Shown here in pieces: positions 63,478-64,000 of a stretch of 64,000 nucleotides of DNA (the first letter of the stretch is position 1; each line of letters begins with the position of its first letter). The notes beneath the pieces were generated by a model. The model worked only from the letters and a program-made list of their open reading frames with translations, made no database searches and was not told where the DNA came from. Position numbers and translations under genes: made by a program. Source of the DNA: Mangrovimonas yunxiaonensis (GTDB taxonomy: Bacteria > Bacteroidota > Bacteroidia > Flavobacteriales > Flavobacteriaceae). Location of the stretch: positions 186,001-250,000 of the forward strand of contig NZ_JPFK01000005.1 in assembly GCF_000733475.1 (NCBI RefSeq), written 5' to 3'.

Positions 63478-64000
63478 TTATAATTGGCTAGCAAGAATAA
63501 GGGCGTTGTAAGCATTGGCTATTTTAGCAGATTTGCTTAAATCTCCAATAGGCTTAACGTTATTAGCATCGCCACCTACCACAACTTGTGTGTTTAGGGC
63601 TAATCCAGAGTCTAAAATAACTTGCTTTACTTGTGCTGCTGTTAATTTAGGGTAATAAGAACGTATTAAGGCTGCAATACCGGCAACTCCTGGGGCTGCC
63701 ATAGAGGTACCGCCTTTGGTGTCGTATTCGTTTTCTGGTGTGGTTGAATATACTTTGGCTCCTGGAGCAAAAATATCAACATTAATCTTGCCGTAGTTAG
63801 AAAAACCGGCAACCATGGCAGCGCCATACTTTGGTGCCAATGCCCCAACGGTAATAAAGGTGTTAGATACTTCTGGTCCGTTATCTACTTGGTCGTTAGG
63901 GTAACAAGCTTTTTGGTCTAAATCCAAGCCTTCGTTTCCTGCGGCATTAACAAAAACTACATCTTTTTCAGAGGCATAAGCAATGGCATCTCTTACCCAG
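63478..64000 (-). CDS. Subtilisin-like (S8) serine peptidase, N-terminal part cut by window edge
   Basis: The C-terminal 174 codons of a subtilase, in frame to the right edge, so an ATG at 63927 is internal rather than the real start. The stretch VVFVNAAGNEG holds the oxyanion-hole asparagine, and GGTSMAAPGVAGIAALIRSY holds the catalytic serine. The Asp and His residues lie beyond the window. There is no T9SS-type C-terminal sorting domain at the end (it stops at ASQL), so secretion would be by Sec. Family recognition is firm, but substrate specificity is unknown. Confidence 0.93.
   Translation of the reverse strand, partial: WVRDAIAYASEKDVVFVNAAGNEGLDLDQKACYPNDQVDNGPEVSNTFITVGALAPKYGAAMVAGFSNYGKINVDIFAPGAKVYSTTPENEYDTKGGTSMAAPGVAGIAALIRSYYPKLTAAQVKQVILDSGLALNTQVVVGGDANNVKPIGDLSKSAKIANAYNALILASQL

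Noticed and set aside
1-64000. CRISPR arrays, insertion sequences, prophage or integrase genes
   Set aside because: No repeat-spacer pattern, transposase, integrase or phage structural gene was found on either strand.

Overview
The window looks like a chromosomal segment from a marine-type member of the Flavobacteriaceae (phylum Bacteroidota). The evidence is the protein families (DUF4837, DUF4249 paired with a TonB-dependent receptor that has an N-terminal carboxypeptidase-regulatory-like domain, DUF4175, LysM-type MltD, DUF4349) together with at least fifteen promoters carrying the Bacteroidota -7 element TAnnTTTG and few obvious Shine-Dalgarno sequences. I cannot name the genus. No insertion sequence, prophage or CRISPR array was seen.

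Region 1 (1-25189, all minus strand) is a long, tightly packed polysaccharide locus read from right to left. After an M23 peptidase, a GH3-like adenylating enzyme, a DUF6909-like protein and a Wzz-like protein come rmlB, rmlA, rmlC and an rmlD-cysQ gene fusion, a tandem DUF2061 protein, cysC, cysD, an MBOAT acyltransferase with an SGNH-like partner, cysN, a UDP-glucuronate 4-epimerase-like gene, a Wzx flippase, a hexapeptide acetyltransferase, a PAPS sulfotransferase, two Wzy/WaaL-like polymerases, two glycosyltransferases, ugd and a truncated UDP-glucuronate decarboxylase. The set supplies dTDP-rhamnose, UDP-glucuronate, probably UDP-galacturonate and UDP-xylose, and PAPS, and it can recycle PAP. 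With the sulfotransferase and two acyl-transfer systems, the simplest reading is a sulfated and acylated, rhamnose- and uronate-containing exported polysaccharide. No sulfate-reduction genes are present in the window, so the PAPS genes here probably serve sulfation. The glycosyltransferase/flippase and MBOAT blocks look more AT-rich than the precursor genes, suggesting a mosaic cluster.

Region 2 (25198-44120) is housekeeping: tatA, a DUF4837 lipoprotein, an MltD-type lytic transglycosylase, pgk, holB, a TonB receptor/DUF4249 pair behind a membrane LytTR regulator, a Skp-like chaperone, a methyltransferase, mnmG, ybeY, DUF4175 and gltX. A perfect 16-bp parS (ParB-binding) sequence lies in the 5' leader of mnmG and a second near-perfect one lies just downstream of the gene.

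Region 3 (44127-64000) holds an outer-membrane barrel protein, an SPFH protein, a FemAB-like acetyltransferase, DUF1761, glnS with an extra C-terminal domain, folB, tRNA-Cys, a LysE-type exporter, a DUF2807 protein, rnr, a 590-bp AT-rich gene-free stretch, rpiB, a CDF transporter, an ElaA-type acetyltransferase, a YeeZ-like protein, a tandem-OmpA protein, an S41 protease, a DUF4349 lipoprotein, rnpA, an M1 peptidase and a truncated subtilase. mnmG, parS and rnpA together suggest the window lies near the replication origin. The AT-rich gap is a candidate, but unproven, oriC.
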